The notes: a model not told the origin generated them from the sequence alone. DNA of 64,000 bases from Gordonia sp. 'Campus' (GCF_022206305.1 NZ_JAKOIW010000005.1:1-64000); one strand, 5' to 3'; counted from the stretch's first letter, positions 9,024 to 17,852 are shown. Numbers and translations: made by a program.

Positions 9024-9278
9024 AGAGGCAAGAGTAGTGGTGAACGGTGGGGCGCGGTCGGAGTCGGCCGGGGATGTCGGATCGCTCGGACGATGCCGAG
9101 CCCATTGCGTGCGCGATGATTCTAAAGCGAGTGCTCACCGGAAAGGTGGCGCAATGGTGAGCGACCGGCCGCGGATCGCAGGTCAGCACGTGTCTCCGGT
9201 GGCGCATTGCCGTCGGCGCCCGGCCCGGGTCCTCAGCGGGCGGCCCGGGTCCGCCGCAACCGCGTTATCGTCCCATCC

Positions 9279-10022
9279 ATGCAGCTCAGGACCATGACAG
9301 CCGGCCGACTCCGGGCAGACAACGCCCGGATGGTCGCCGACGTCCTCCGGCGCCAGATCCACGACGGCGATCTCACGGACTCGTTGGACGAACGGGCGCT
9401 CATCGCCGATTTCAATGTCTCCCGTAACACCATCCGGGATGCGCTCGCGATCCTCACCGAGGAACGCCTCATCGAGCGAGCGCCACGGGTCGGCACCCAC
9501 GTGGTGGCCCGCAAACTCGACCACGGGCTCGATGCGCTGCAGGGATTGAAGGAGACGTTCCGCATGCACGGCGAGGTGCGCAACACGGTCAAGATCGCCA
9601 CGCTCGTCGATGCCCCGCGCGCCGTCGCAAGACGGTTGCAACTCGCCGGTTCGCAAGCCGTCTACATCGAGCGGCTGCGCTACCTCGACGACGAGCCGAT
9701 CAGCCTGGACATCACCTATCTCGTACCGGACCTCGGCATCGCATTGCTTGAGCACGACCTCGAGAACAACGACGTCTTCACCCTGCTCGAGCAAATCTCC
9801 GGCGGGCCGCTCGGACACGCGACGATGACGGTGGAGGCCGTCGACGCCGACCCGCACTCGGCCGCTCATCTGGAGATCGGTTCGGGGACATCGCTTCTGC
9901 TCCTCGAACGGCTGACCCACCTGGCGAACGGGAGTCGGCCCGTCGATCTCGAGTACATCCGGATGCGTAGCGACCGTGTCTGCCTGCGGAGCACCGCCCG
10001 ACGCGAGGCGGCCGAATCATGA
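9279..10022 (+). CDS. GntR-family regulator with UTRA domain
   Basis: 247 residues from ATG 9279. TATCGT (9266-9271) lies seven bases upstream and suggests a leaderless start; a second ATG is at 9294. The GntR winged helix (about residues 12-75) includes RDALAILTEERLIERAPRVGTHV. A UTRA-type effector domain follows, ending in LLLERLTHLANGSRPVDLEYIRMRSDR. Its stop overlaps the ferredoxin start by four bases (ATGA), so it is the first gene of the transporter/redox cluster and probably its local regulator. UTRA domains bind small metabolites. Which one is not visible. Confidence 0.87.
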   Translation: MQLRTMTAGRLRADNARMVADVLRRQIHDGDLTDSLDERALIADFNVSRNTIRDALAILTEERLIERAPRVGTHVVARKLDHGLDALQGLKETFRMHGEVRNTVKIATLVDAPRAVARRLQLAGSQAVYIERLRYLDDEPISLDITYLVPDLGIALLEHDLENNDVFTLLEQISGGPLGHATMTVEAVDADPHSAAHLEIGSGTSLLLLERLTHLANGSRPVDLEYIRMRSDRVCLRSTARREAAES

Positions 10023-10246
10023 GCCAGGTCAACAACCGGGTCGACGTACCGGTCACCATCGACGAGTCGCTGTGCATCGAGGGTTGCACGCTCTGCGTCG
10101 AGGTCTGCCCACTGGATTCGCTGGCCATCAATCCGGACTCGGGCAAGGCGTTCATGCACGTCGACGAATGCTGGTACTGCGGACCGTGCGCCGTCCGGTG
10201 TCCGACGGGCGCGGTGACTGTCAACATGCCCTACCTTCTTCGCTGA
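10019..10246 (+). CDS. small 2[4Fe-4S] ferredoxin (AprB-like small subunit)
   Basis: 75 residues with eight cysteines in two clusters. The first reads CIEGCTLCVEVCP (C-x3-C-x2-C-x3-CP, one residue longer than the standard first spacing). The second is CWYCGPCAVRCP (standard). The size and the co-occurrence with an AprA/FrdA-type flavoprotein five genes later suggest it is the electron-transfer partner of that flavoprotein, as AprB is for AprA. The start overlaps the GntR stop (ATGA). The next gene begins 97 bases downstream. Confidence 0.88.
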   Translation: MSQVNNRVDVPVTIDESLCIEGCTLCVEVCPLDSLAINPDSGKAFMHVDECWYCGPCAVRCPTGAVTVNMPYLLR

Positions 10247-10343
10247 ATCTTTCTGCCCCACAACGACGTCGGACCGCACCGCGACCGACGGTCATGACTT
10301 CTGCCCGCAACCCAGCCCACAGTCCCAGCCCAAAGGACGCCCG

Positions 10344-11783
10344 ATGAGAACACGTACCCGATCCCGACAACTGGCGGCGATCACCGCCACCCTCGCCGTC
10401 GCTCTCGGCAGTGCCGCCTGCTCGTTGGAGGACACCGGTGACTCCGACGCGGTGCGGGTCGTCGTCGGTTACCAGTCGAAGACGATCAACACGGTGACGG
10501 CGGGCACGCTGCTCCGCGCCGAGGGGCAGTTCGAGAAGCGGCTCGCCGAGGTCACCGAGCGGACCGGCCAGAAATACTCGGTCGAGTGGCAGGACTACGA
10601 CACCGGCGCGCCGATCACGACCGGGATGGTCGCGGGCAAGATCGACATCGGATCGATGGGTGATTACCCGTTGTTGATCAACGGGTCCCGCGCAGGCGCC
10701 GAGGAGAAGACCCGCACCGAGATGCTGTCGGTCACCGGGTCCAGTGCCCGGGGCTCCCTGAACATGGTTGTGGTGCCGGCGGGTTCGTCTGCCTCGACGC
10801 TCGCGGACCTGCGTGGGAAGCCGATCTCGGCCAGCGTCGGATCGGCAGGTCACGGGACGCTCGTGCAGGCCCTCGACCGTGTGGGCATCGATCCCACGAC
10901 CGGCGTGCAGGTGCAGAATCAACAGCCGCAGGTCGGCGCGTCGTCGCTGGAGTCGGGCAAGGTGGATGCGCTGGCCCAGTTCGTGGCCTGGCCCGGCCTC
11001 CTGGTCTTCCAGGACAAGGCCCGGTTGCTCTACGACGGGGCTCAGTTAGGGGTCCCGACTCTGCACGGCGTCGTGGCGCGCTCGGCTTATGCGCAGGAGA
11101 ACCCGGACGTCGTCGCGGCATTCCTGCGAGCGCAGCTCGATTCGACCGCGTCCCTGACCCGCAACCCGCTCGCAGCCGCCGAGCTCGTTGCGGAGAACAG
11201 CGGTCTCCCGGCCGAGGTCGTCTACCTGTACAACGGACCGGGTGGAACGGATTTCAATACGGCCATCAAGTCGAACCTCGTCGATGCGCTGCGCAACGAC
11301 GTCCCCTACCTGAAGTCCATCGGCAGGTTCCCTCACGAGATCGACCTGGACACCTTCGTCGATCCGGGTCCCTTGCAGAAGGTATTCGCGGAGGCCGGGG
11401 CCGACTATTCGAAAGCACTGAGTAGCAACGGCAATGCTTCCGTCATCCGTGGCGTCGACCCGGTCTGTGGGGTAGAGGTCGACTCGGCGACCGCCGGCGA
11501 GATCTGGCTGCGCGGACAGGAGCGGACCCAGCCTGCCGCGGACGCGACTTGCCTGTTGCGTGGGGTCGAACGGGCTCGGCAGGAGGGACACGAAGTCCGG
11601 GCTGCATACATCTCGGACCCGCAACTCGGGACCCGATGGTTCGCCCACAAAGCGGTGTGGCTGCGGGAGGGCGACCGGTACGTGGCGTTCACCACGGCAG
11701 ACAGCGCGCGACAGTACCGGACGACGCATCCCGACGCCATCGACGTGACCTATGAGCAAGCACTCGCGGAGGTCGTGTCATGA
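10344..11783 (+). CDS. NitT/TauT-type ABC substrate-binding lipoprotein with C-terminal YHS/NosL-like module
   Basis: 479 residues. The signal peptide ends in a lipobox (GSAAC, lipid Cys26). The periplasmic-binding fold resembles nitrate/sulfonate/taurine binding proteins: VVVGYQSKTINTVTAGTLL, KIDIGSMGDYPLL, GKPISASVGSAGHGTLVQAL, and a two-lobe body to about residue 350. Such proteins usually end near 320-350 residues. Here about 110 more follow, starting with DPVCGVEVD (Cys375), which matches the opening of YHS domains. They continue with AAYISDPQLGTRWFAHKAVWL and a PDAIDVTYEQAL end that resembles NosL copper-chaperone domains. The metal role is inference. The stop overlaps the permease start (ATGA). 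Confidence 0.82.
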   Translation: MRTRTRSRQLAAITATLAVALGSAACSLEDTGDSDAVRVVVGYQSKTINTVTAGTLLRAEGQFEKRLAEVTERTGQKYSVEWQDYDTGAPITTGMVAGKIDIGSMGDYPLLINGSRAGAEEKTRTEMLSVTGSSARGSLNMVVVPAGSSASTLADLRGKPISASVGSAGHGTLVQALDRVGIDPTTGVQVQNQQPQVGASSLESGKVDALAQFVAWPGLLVFQDKARLLYDGAQLGVPTLHGVVARSAYAQENPDVVAAFLRAQLDSTASLTRNPLAAAELVAENSGLPAEVVYLYNGPGGTDFNTAIKSNLVDALRNDVPYLKSIGRFPHEIDLDTFVDPGPLQKVFAEAGADYSKALSSNGNASVIRGVDPVCGVEVDSATAGEIWLRGQERTQPAADATCLLRGVERARQEGHEVRAAYISDPQLGTRWFAHKAVWLREGDRYVAFTTADSARQYRTTHPDAIDVTYEQALAEVVS

Positions 11784-12637
11784 CCGCCGCGACGCTCACC
11801 CCGGTCACGGTCGATGACGTGGTCCGCGATGAGGCGGGGCCGCGGACTCCGAACGGATCGAACCGATTCTGGCAGTGGGGAGTCCGCCTACTGGTCCTGG
11901 TCACGACCGGGGTGTTGTGGCAACTGCTGACGACACACGATGTGGTCCTGTGGGCCAGGTTCGACACCATTCCCTCACTGACCGATGTGGCTCATGCGTT
12001 CTGGACCGCGCTCGGCTCCGAGCAGTATTATCTGGATCTCGGTCAGTCATTGATCAGGATCGGGTCGGGATTCGCGCTGGCGGTACTCGTCGGCATCCCG
12101 GTGGGGATCGCTCTCGGACGGTCCCGCGCGGCGAGACTCACGGCCGGCACCCTCACCGAAGTGCTCCGTCCGATCCCGGCGATCGCGCTGGTACCCGTGG
12201 CGATCCTGGTGCTCCCGACCGACGAGGCCGGCATGGTCTTCATCACCTTCGCGGCGGCGTTCTTCCCCATCCTGGTCGCGACCCGACATGCGGTCCGTGC
12301 TTTGCCCACCATCTGGGAGGACTCGGTCCGGACGATGGGCGGCACGCGCCGCGACGTCGTCGTCCGAGTGATCGTGCCCGGCATCGCTCCTGGGGTGTTC
12401 AGCGGATTGTCGGTCGGCGTCGGTGTCGGGTGGATCTGTCTCATCTCCGCCGAGATGATCTCCGGACGGCTCGGAGTCGGTTACCGGACGTGGCAGGCGT
12501 ACACGGTGGTGGATTACCCCCAGGTGTTCGTCGGGATGTTGACCATCGGTGTGCTCGGCGCAGTGACATCCGGCTTGATCGAGCTGATCGGAAGGCGCGT
12601 CACCCGTTGGCTTCCCCGAGGCCAGGAGCAGCGATGA
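11780..12637 (+). CDS. ABC transporter permease, NitT/TauT (SsuC-like) family
   Basis: 285 residues with about six membrane segments. The binding-protein-dependent EAA-type loop is seen in EDSVRTMGGTRRDVVVRVIVPGIAPGVFSGL. It also has GIPVGIALGRSRAAR, LRPIPAIALVPVAILVLP and GWICLISAEMISGRLGVGYRTW, typical of the SsuC/TauC/NrtB group. Start and stop overlap the neighbours by four bases, so it is translated with the binding protein and the ATPase. These families import sulfonates, taurine, nitrate, cyanate, bicarbonate or pyrimidine precursors. Confidence 0.92.
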   Translation: MTAATLTPVTVDDVVRDEAGPRTPNGSNRFWQWGVRLLVLVTTGVLWQLLTTHDVVLWARFDTIPSLTDVAHAFWTALGSEQYYLDLGQSLIRIGSGFALAVLVGIPVGIALGRSRAARLTAGTLTEVLRPIPAIALVPVAILVLPTDEAGMVFITFAAAFFPILVATRHAVRALPTIWEDSVRTMGGTRRDVVVRVIVPGIAPGVFSGLSVGVGVGWICLISAEMISGRLGVGYRTWQAYTVVDYPQVFVGMLTIGVLGAVTSGLIELIGRRVTRWLPRGQEQR

Positions 12638-13428
12638 CCGCGACAACGGAGCGACCGAATCCGGCCTCGGCGATGCAGCCGAATACGGTCTCCGCGATGC
12701 GGCTCGACCTCGAAGGCATCCGGATCGGTTATGGCGGCTCGACGGTGATCGAGGGACTCGACCTCTCGATTGCCGCGGGCCAGATCCTCGTCCTGACCGG
12801 ACCGTCGGGGTGTGGAAAATCCACGGTCTTGAGGGCCGTCGCGGGCCTGCTGCCGGTCCAGGCGGGCCGCATCCTGGCCGACGGTGAATCGGTCTCCACC
12901 ACGTCACGCGACCGGGCCATGGTGTTCCAGGACGACGCACTGCACCCGTGGCGAACCGTTCGCGGAAACATCATGTTGGCGTTGATGTTGCGCGGTGTAC
13001 CACGAGCGAAACGGCGCACGCGGGCGGACTCGTGGATCGCCGAGATCGGCCTCGAGGGTTTTGATGACTATCTGCCGAAGTCGTTGTCGGGTGGAATGCG
13101 CCAGCGGGTGCAACTCGCCCGTGGACTGGCCGGGTCGCCGAGAGCGGTGCTCATGGACGAACCGTTCGGCGCGCTCGACGCCCAGACGCGAACGTCGATG
13201 CAGCAGTTGCTCCTTCACACGCTGGCAGCGCATCCCTCGACCGTCGTGTTCGTGACCCACGACGTGGACGAGGCGTTGCTGCTCGGCGACCGGGTCGTCG
13301 TGCTCGGCCGTGCCGGCGAGCCTGTTCGGGCCACCGTCGACATCCCTCACCCACGTGACCCGCGGCAACGCGGGGACGACGCGACCCTGCGGTTACGCCA
13401 GACCATCCTCGACGCATTGGAGAAGTGA
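12634..13428 (+). CDS. ABC transporter ATP-binding protein, NitT/TauT (SsuB/TauB-like)
   Basis: 264 residues from ATG 12634, which overlaps the permease stop. Walker A is GPSGCGKST (residues 56-64), the Q-loop is in AMVFQDDALHPWRTV, the signature is LSGGMRQRVQLARGL, Walker B is AVLMDEPFGALD, and the switch His is in VVFVTHDVDEALLL. It powers the importer. The first 27 residues are a poorly conserved extension with two NPASAMQPNTVSAM-like repeats. The flavoprotein gene starts seven bases after the stop. Confidence 0.94.
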   Translation: MTATTERPNPASAMQPNTVSAMRLDLEGIRIGYGGSTVIEGLDLSIAAGQILVLTGPSGCGKSTVLRAVAGLLPVQAGRILADGESVSTTSRDRAMVFQDDALHPWRTVRGNIMLALMLRGVPRAKRRTRADSWIAEIGLEGFDDYLPKSLSGGMRQRVQLARGLAGSPRAVLMDEPFGALDAQTRTSMQQLLLHTLAAHPSTVVFVTHDVDEALLLGDRVVVLGRAGEPVRATVDIPHPRDPRQRGDDATLRLRQTILDALEK

Positions 13429-13435
13429 ACCAGCC

Positions 13436-16153
13436 GTGGACATCCCAGACATCACCGACCGCGGTCGGCTCGACTGTGACGTGCTGGTCATCGGCGGCGG
13501 CACCGCCGGGACGATGGCCGCTCTCACCGCCGCCGAGAACGGTGCATCGGTTCTGCTGCTGGACAAGGCGCATGTCCGCCACTCCGGGGCGCTCGCCATG
13601 GGAATGGATGGCGTGAACAATGCCGTCATCCCTGGTAAGGCCACGCCCGAGGACTACGTTGCCGAGATCACCCGCGCCAACGACGGCATCGTGAACCAGA
13701 AGACGGTGTACCAGACGGCGACCCGCGGCTTCGCGATGATCGGGCGCCTGGAACGGTATGGCGTGAAGTTCGAGAAGGACGAATACGGGGAGTACGCGGT
13801 CCGCAGGGTGCACCGGTCAGGGGCCTACGTGCTGCCCATGCCCGAGGGCAAGGACGTGAAGAAGGCCCTCTACCGCGTCCTGCGCAAGCGGGACATGCGC
13901 GAGAAGATCACGATCGAGAACCGCCTCATGCCCGTCCGGGTCCTGACCGCGAACGGGCGCGCCGTCGGAGCGGCGGCATTGAACACGCGCACAGGCGAGT
14001 TCGTGGAGATCGGGGCAAAGACCGTGATCCTCGCCACCGGGCCCTGCGGTCGCCTGGGGCTACCGGCGTCCGGCTACCTATATGGCACCTACGAGAACCC
14101 CACGAATGCCGGTGACGGGTATTCGATGGCCTACCACGCGGGTGCCGAGCTCAGCGGTATCGAATGCTTTCAGATCAATCCGCTCATCAAGGACTACAAC
14201 GGACCGGCGTGCGCCTACGTCGCCAATCCGTTCGGTGGGTACCAGGTCAACGCCGACGGTGAGCGGTTCGTCGATTCCGACTACTGGTCCGGTGACATGA
14301 TGGCCGAGGTCAAATCTGAGATCGAATCCGCACGCGGTCCGATCTATCTCAAGGTCAGTCACCTCCCCGACGAGACGCTGGATTCGCTCGAGTCGATTCT
14401 GCACACCACCGAACGGCCCACGCGGGGAACGTTTCACAGCAACCGCGGGCACGACTATCGGACACACGACATCGAAATGCACATCTCCGAGATCGGGTTG
14501 TGCAGCGGACATTCCGCCTCGGGGGTCTGGGTGGACGAGAACGGTCGGACCACCGTGGACGGGTTGTATGCGGCCGGCGACCTCGCCTGTGTGCCGCACA
14601 ATTACATGATCGGCGCCTTCGTGTACGGGGAACTCACCGGACAGCACGCCAGTGACACCGCCCGAGATGTCGACGCACCCGCCGAGCTCCCGATGGATCA
14701 GTTGCTCGCTGCGTACGAACTGATATACCGACCCCTCACCCACCCCGACGGACCGCCGCAACCGCAGGTGGAGTACAAGCTGCGCCGCTTCGTCAATGAC
14801 TACGTGGCGCCGCCGAAAACGTCGAACAAGCTCGCCATCGCGATCGAGACCTTCGAGCGCATGCGCACCGAGATCGAGCAGATGGGCGGGCGTACACCGC
14901 ACGAACTCATGCGGTGCGCCGAGGTGTCGTTCATCCGCGATTGCGCCGAGCTGGCCGCGCGGAGCTCGTTGACCCGCACCGAGAGTCGCTGGGGTCTGTA
15001 CCACGAGCGAGCCGACCTGCCGGAGCGCCGGGACGACGAGTGGGGTTACCACCTGAACGTCCGGAAGGCCGCTGACGGTTCGATGGAGTTCCTGGGGCGA
15101 CCGGTAGAACCCTTCCTGGTCAACGTCGAGGGACTCAACCACATCCCGCCGACCGACCGCACGGTGATCGCGATCGAGCAGCCCGCCGTATCGACCGGTC
15201 CGGGGTACCGCGGTGTCGATAGTCCGGTCCGTGAGGTGTCACGGAAAACGGGCCCCGTCGCAACGGGATCGCCGCGAATCGTCGAACTGCTGGCAACGCC
15301 GGTGTCGCACGCGGCAGATCTCGCCGGGTACCTGGGGGATCCTGATCCGACAGTCCGGCGGACCGCGATCGCCACGCTCACCGAGAACACGCCGGACGGT
15401 TTCGAGATGGCCGTCGTCAGCGCGCTGGGGGATTCCGCCGCGCCGGTCCGCGGCGCGGCAATAGAGGGCTTACGCGAACTCGTGGAGATAATCGACCCCA
15501 CTGCCGTTTTCGTGTCGGCACTCGCCGAGCACATCGGGTCCGCGGATCCGGCGGTACGCGCGACCGTCGTCGACCTGCTGCGCGTACTCCGAGCAGACCG
15601 CCTCGACCTGTTCGTCGCCGCGACGAGTGATCCCCACCATCGAGTACGTATCGAGGCCGTTCGGGCGCTGGTGTCACGCGACGAATCAGACCTGCTCGCC
15701 GGCCTGGCGTCGGATCCCGATCGTGAGGTCCGTATCGCAGTGGCCGAGGGACTGGCGACAGTCGGTACCGGCGGTGCTGAGGCCGTGCGTACGCTCGGTG
15801 CCGACCGCGACCCGCTCGTGCGTGCTGCGGCATTCGCGGCGATGGCTGTGGTCGGAGACGGCGCCGTCGACCGTACGGTGCTCGTCCGTGCGCTGCGCGA
15901 GACCGCTTGGCAGGTACGCGTGGGTGCCGCGCGTGGGCTGTCGGTTGCGCGAGACGAGACGACGGTCGAGGCTCTGGAAAGGGCTCTCGCCGACGTGCAC
16001 AGCGATGTCCGCCGTGCCGCCGCACTCACGCTCGCGGAGTGGAGTGACGATCCGGTGGTCCGTCAGATCCTCGAATCGGCCGCGGACGACCCTGATGCCG
16101 ACGTACGCGCCGCGGTCCGACGCAGCCTCGCGAGTTCGCCGACACCGCAATGA
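13436..16153 (+). CDS. AprA/FrdA-type flavoprotein fused to C-terminal HEAT repeats
   Basis: 905 residues from GTG 13436. Residues about 1-590 are an FAD-dependent reductase/dehydrogenase of the fumarate reductase/AprA group. They have a dinucleotide motif VIGGGTAGTMAA, HSGALAMGMDGVNN (AprA-like), an internal FAD-binding VNADGERFVDSDYW and the closing TTVDGLYAAGDLACVPHNYMIGAFVYGE. From about residue 620 to the end there are roughly nine HEAT/PBS-lyase-type repeats (for example LGDPDPTVRRTAIATL and LADVHSDVRRAAALTLAEW). The fusion is not part of classical AprA. With the ferredoxin and ABC importer it suggests oxidation or reduction of an imported compound in the cytoplasm, with HEAT repeats as a docking surface. 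The substrate is unknown. Confidence 0.87.
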   Translation: MDIPDITDRGRLDCDVLVIGGGTAGTMAALTAAENGASVLLLDKAHVRHSGALAMGMDGVNNAVIPGKATPEDYVAEITRANDGIVNQKTVYQTATRGFAMIGRLERYGVKFEKDEYGEYAVRRVHRSGAYVLPMPEGKDVKKALYRVLRKRDMREKITIENRLMPVRVLTANGRAVGAAALNTRTGEFVEIGAKTVILATGPCGRLGLPASGYLYGTYENPTNAGDGYSMAYHAGAELSGIECFQINPLIKDYNGPACAYVANPFGGYQVNADGERFVDSDYWSGDMMAEVKSEIESARGPIYLKVSHLPDETLDSLESILHTTERPTRGTFHSNRGHDYRTHDIEMHISEIGLCSGHSASGVWVDENGRTTVDGLYAAGDLACVPHNYMIGAFVYGELTGQHASDTARDVDAPAELPMDQLLAAYELIYRPLTHPDGPPQPQVEYKLRRFVNDYVAPPKTSNKLAIAIETFERMRTEIEQMGGRTPHELMRCAEVSFIRDCAELAARSSLTRTESRWGLYHERADLPERRDDEWGYHLNVRKAADGSMEFLGRPVEPFLVNVEGLNHIPPTDRTVIAIEQPAVSTGPGYRGVDSPVREVSRKTGPVATGSPRIVELLATPVSHAADLAGYLGDPDPTVRRTAIATLTENTPDGFEMAVVSALGDSAAPVRGAAIEGLRELVEIIDPTAVFVSALAEHIGSADPAVRATVVDLLRVLRADRLDLFVAATSDPHHRVRIEAVRALVSRDESDLLAGLASDPDREVRIAVAEGLATVGTGGAEAVRTLGADRDPLVRAAAFAAMAVVGDGAVDRTVLVRALRETAWQVRVGAARGLSVARDETTVEALERALADVHSDVRRAAALTLAEWSDDPVVRQILESAADDPDADVRAAVRRSLASSPTPQ

Positions 16154-16204
16154 TTCTGGGTAGGTGGGATCATCCCGGCGCTGGAGATGCTGGCTGAGTC
16201 GGGG

Positions 16205-16720
16205 TCACTCGGACAACGCATCCTGCACGGCGATGCAGGGATTCAGCGCGGGGTGCGCGCGGTGGATCGTGGTGGCGATCTGTGCGGCCTGGGTGACGAA
16301 GGATTCCCGCAGCGACGCGGGCACATCGTCGAACAGCGCCTGTTCTGCCGTCCGCATCCGAGTGGTCAACTCGCCGAGTACGCGTCGGCCTCGGGGGGTG
16401 ATGACGATCCGGCGGACTCGGCGATCGGCGGCGTCGACCTTGCGTGCGAGGAGTCGCGCGTCTTCGAGCGCATCGATGACGTAGGGCATCACCGTCTTGT
16501 CGATGGAGAGATGCTCTGCCAGGCCCTTCTGGGTCGGTGAGTCGCCTCGTCCGAGCACGGAGAGGATCTGGTAGCCCCGCGTTCCATGGGGGACATCGGC
16601 GACGACTCGCTCCACCTGCTGGTGCCATGCCCGCAGGATGACTCCCAGTGACCAGCCGAGGTCTGTCCCGAACGCGCCGTCCGTCGGTCCACCCGAACAC
16701 TCGCCGTCTTCCGCACCCAT
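16205..16720 (-). CDS. MarR-family transcriptional regulator
   Basis: 171 residues. MarR winged helix: LSVLGRGDSPTQKGLAEHLSIDKTVMPYVIDALEDARLLARKVDAADRRVRRIVITPRG. It is divergent from a DoxX gene. A 17-bp palindrome at 16747-16763 lies between them, so it probably controls both genes. It ends convergently with the flavoprotein gene, only 51 bases away. Confidence 0.88.
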   Translation of the reverse strand: MGAEDGECSGGPTDGAFGTDLGWSLGVILRAWHQQVERVVADVPHGTRGYQILSVLGRGDSPTQKGLAEHLSIDKTVMPYVIDALEDARLLARKVDAADRRVRRIVITPRGRRVLGELTTRMRTAEQALFDDVPASLRESFVTQAAQIATTIHRAHPALNPCIAVQDALSE

Positions 16721-16746
16721 GCGGTCACCCTACCCAGAGATTGATT

Positions 16747-16763
16747 TGACAAATCGTTTGTCA
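16747..16763. promoter_or_regulatory. MarR operator between MarR and DoxX genes
   Basis: TGACAAATCGTTTGTCA is a perfect palindrome (7-bp arms, TCG centre) located 27 bases before the MarR start and 79 before the DoxX start. It is AT-rich against a high-GC background, as expected for a promoter-linked site. Confidence 0.75.
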
Positions 16764-16841
16764 CGCAATCTACTGGCTAAGCGGACCGCGGTGCTATTTC
16801 AAGCTCGCGGCGGCGAAGACGCAACGAGAGGAAGCGGCATC

Positions 16842-17372
16842 ATGGCCAGCAACAGGACGTCCGGTAAGGCGCTCGACGCGGGATTGCTCACGCTTCGGGT
16901 GGCGGTAGGTGCCACTCTGTTCGCGCACGGGGCGCAGAAACTGACGGGTTGGTTCGGCGGACCCGGGCTCGCCACGACCGCTGCCGGGATGGAGCAGATG
17001 GGCTTCAAGCCGGCGAAGCTCTCGGCGGTGACCGCGGGTCTCGGCGAGGCCGCGGGCGCCCTCATCGCCGTGGGTGCGGGCACCCGGCTGGCCTCCGCGG
17101 CAGGAGCGGCCACCATGCTCGCCGCGTCGGATGTCCACCGTCCCAACGGATTCTTCGCCCAGAACGGTGGGCTCGAGTTCCCGGCGGTGTTGGGCGCCGC
17201 CTCCGCGGTCCTCGCCCTGACCGGGCCGGGACGGTACTCGGTCGACGGCGCGCTCGGCCACCGCTTCGACCATGAGCGGTACGGCGTCGCCGCGCTCGCC
17301 GCCTCGCTCCTCGCCGCGTCTGCGGTGGTCTACCAGAAGCACGCCGCCGCACCGGCGGCCGCACAGTCCTGA
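16842..17372 (+). CDS. DoxX-family membrane protein
   Basis: 176 residues from ATG 16842, with GAGAGG upstream as ribosome-binding site. Four to five hydrophobic segments. Signature residues include LRVAVGATLFAHGAQKLTGWFGGPGL near the N-terminus and NGGLEFPAVLGAASAVLALTGPGRYSVD near the C-terminus, typical of DoxX/MhqP-like proteins. In relatives these are induced by thiol or quinone stress and may act with membrane oxidoreductases. The divergent MarR gene supports stress-inducible expression. Confidence 0.85.
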   Translation: MASNRTSGKALDAGLLTLRVAVGATLFAHGAQKLTGWFGGPGLATTAAGMEQMGFKPAKLSAVTAGLGEAAGALIAVGAGTRLASAAGAATMLAASDVHRPNGFFAQNGGLEFPAVLGAASAVLALTGPGRYSVDGALGHRFDHERYGVAALAASLLAASAVVYQKHAAAPAAAQS

Positions 17373-17505
17373 CCCGTACGGCGGGCAGCGGGGGGCGTCG
17401 GCATGACCGGAAGTGCATAAGCGGGTGTGCATGTCTCGCAACCGTGTTCGCGCCTCGAGCGGGCGAAGTCGGTGCACGCATGTAGCGTGGTCTCCTGTCA
17501 CCACG

Positions 17506-17519
17506 TGTGCGGCCGCACA
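17506..17519. promoter_or_regulatory. palindrome upstream of the PacL/CtpC genes
   Basis: TGTGCGGCCGCACA is a perfect 14-bp palindrome, followed 12 bases later by a weaker relative (TGTGCGCAGCACA), 42 bases before the PacL-like ATG. TAGCGT (17483-17488) could be the -10 box, which would place the palindrome at the start of the transcript. A metal-responsive repressor is the likely binder, by context only. Confidence 0.5.
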
Positions 17520-17561
17520 TCGAGTAGTTGTGCGCAGCACACCGAATAGCGAGGACGTCAC

Positions 17562-17849
17562 ATGGCACTTCATGCATTGCTCGCCAAGGCCGGGGCAACG
17601 GTCGCGACCGGCTTCGTCGGTGCGGTCGCCTACGACGCCGTTCGTACCGTCGCACGTAAGGCCCCGCTGCGTGAAGGCGCAGTCGTCGCCACCACCTGGG
17701 GTATCCGCGGGACGCGCAAGGCCGAAGAGGTCGCGGAGTCGGTACGGCTCAACACCGCCGACATCGTCGCGGAGGCGAAGGAAAGGCTCGGCGAGGAGGC
17801 GACTCCGCCCGGAACGGCCGTCGCTCACGACCACGACCACGATCACTGA
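17562..17849 (+). CDS. PacL/DUF1490-type small membrane metal chaperone
   Basis: 95 residues. A hydrophobic N-terminal segment (ATVATGFVGAVAYDAVRTV) is followed by the DUF1490 core GAVVATTWGIRGTRKAEEVAESVRLNTADIVAEAKERL and ends in HDHDHDH. It sits three bases before a P1-type ATPase gene, as Rv3269 (PacL1) precedes ctpC in M. tuberculosis. PacL proteins anchor the ATPase in membrane assemblies and bind zinc through their C-terminal tail. Here the His/Asp tail replaces the usual short metal-binding motif and probably has the same job. Confidence 0.85.
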   Translation: MALHALLAKAGATVATGFVGAVAYDAVRTVARKAPLREGAVVATTWGIRGTRKAEEVAESVRLNTADIVAEAKERLGEEATPPGTAVAHDHDHDH

Positions 17850-17852
17850 GCC

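Noticed and set aside
7533..9119. A 528-codon plus-strand frame across ilvD.
   Set aside because: It is a shadow of ilvD on the opposite strand, a common result of third-position GC bias. No family features.
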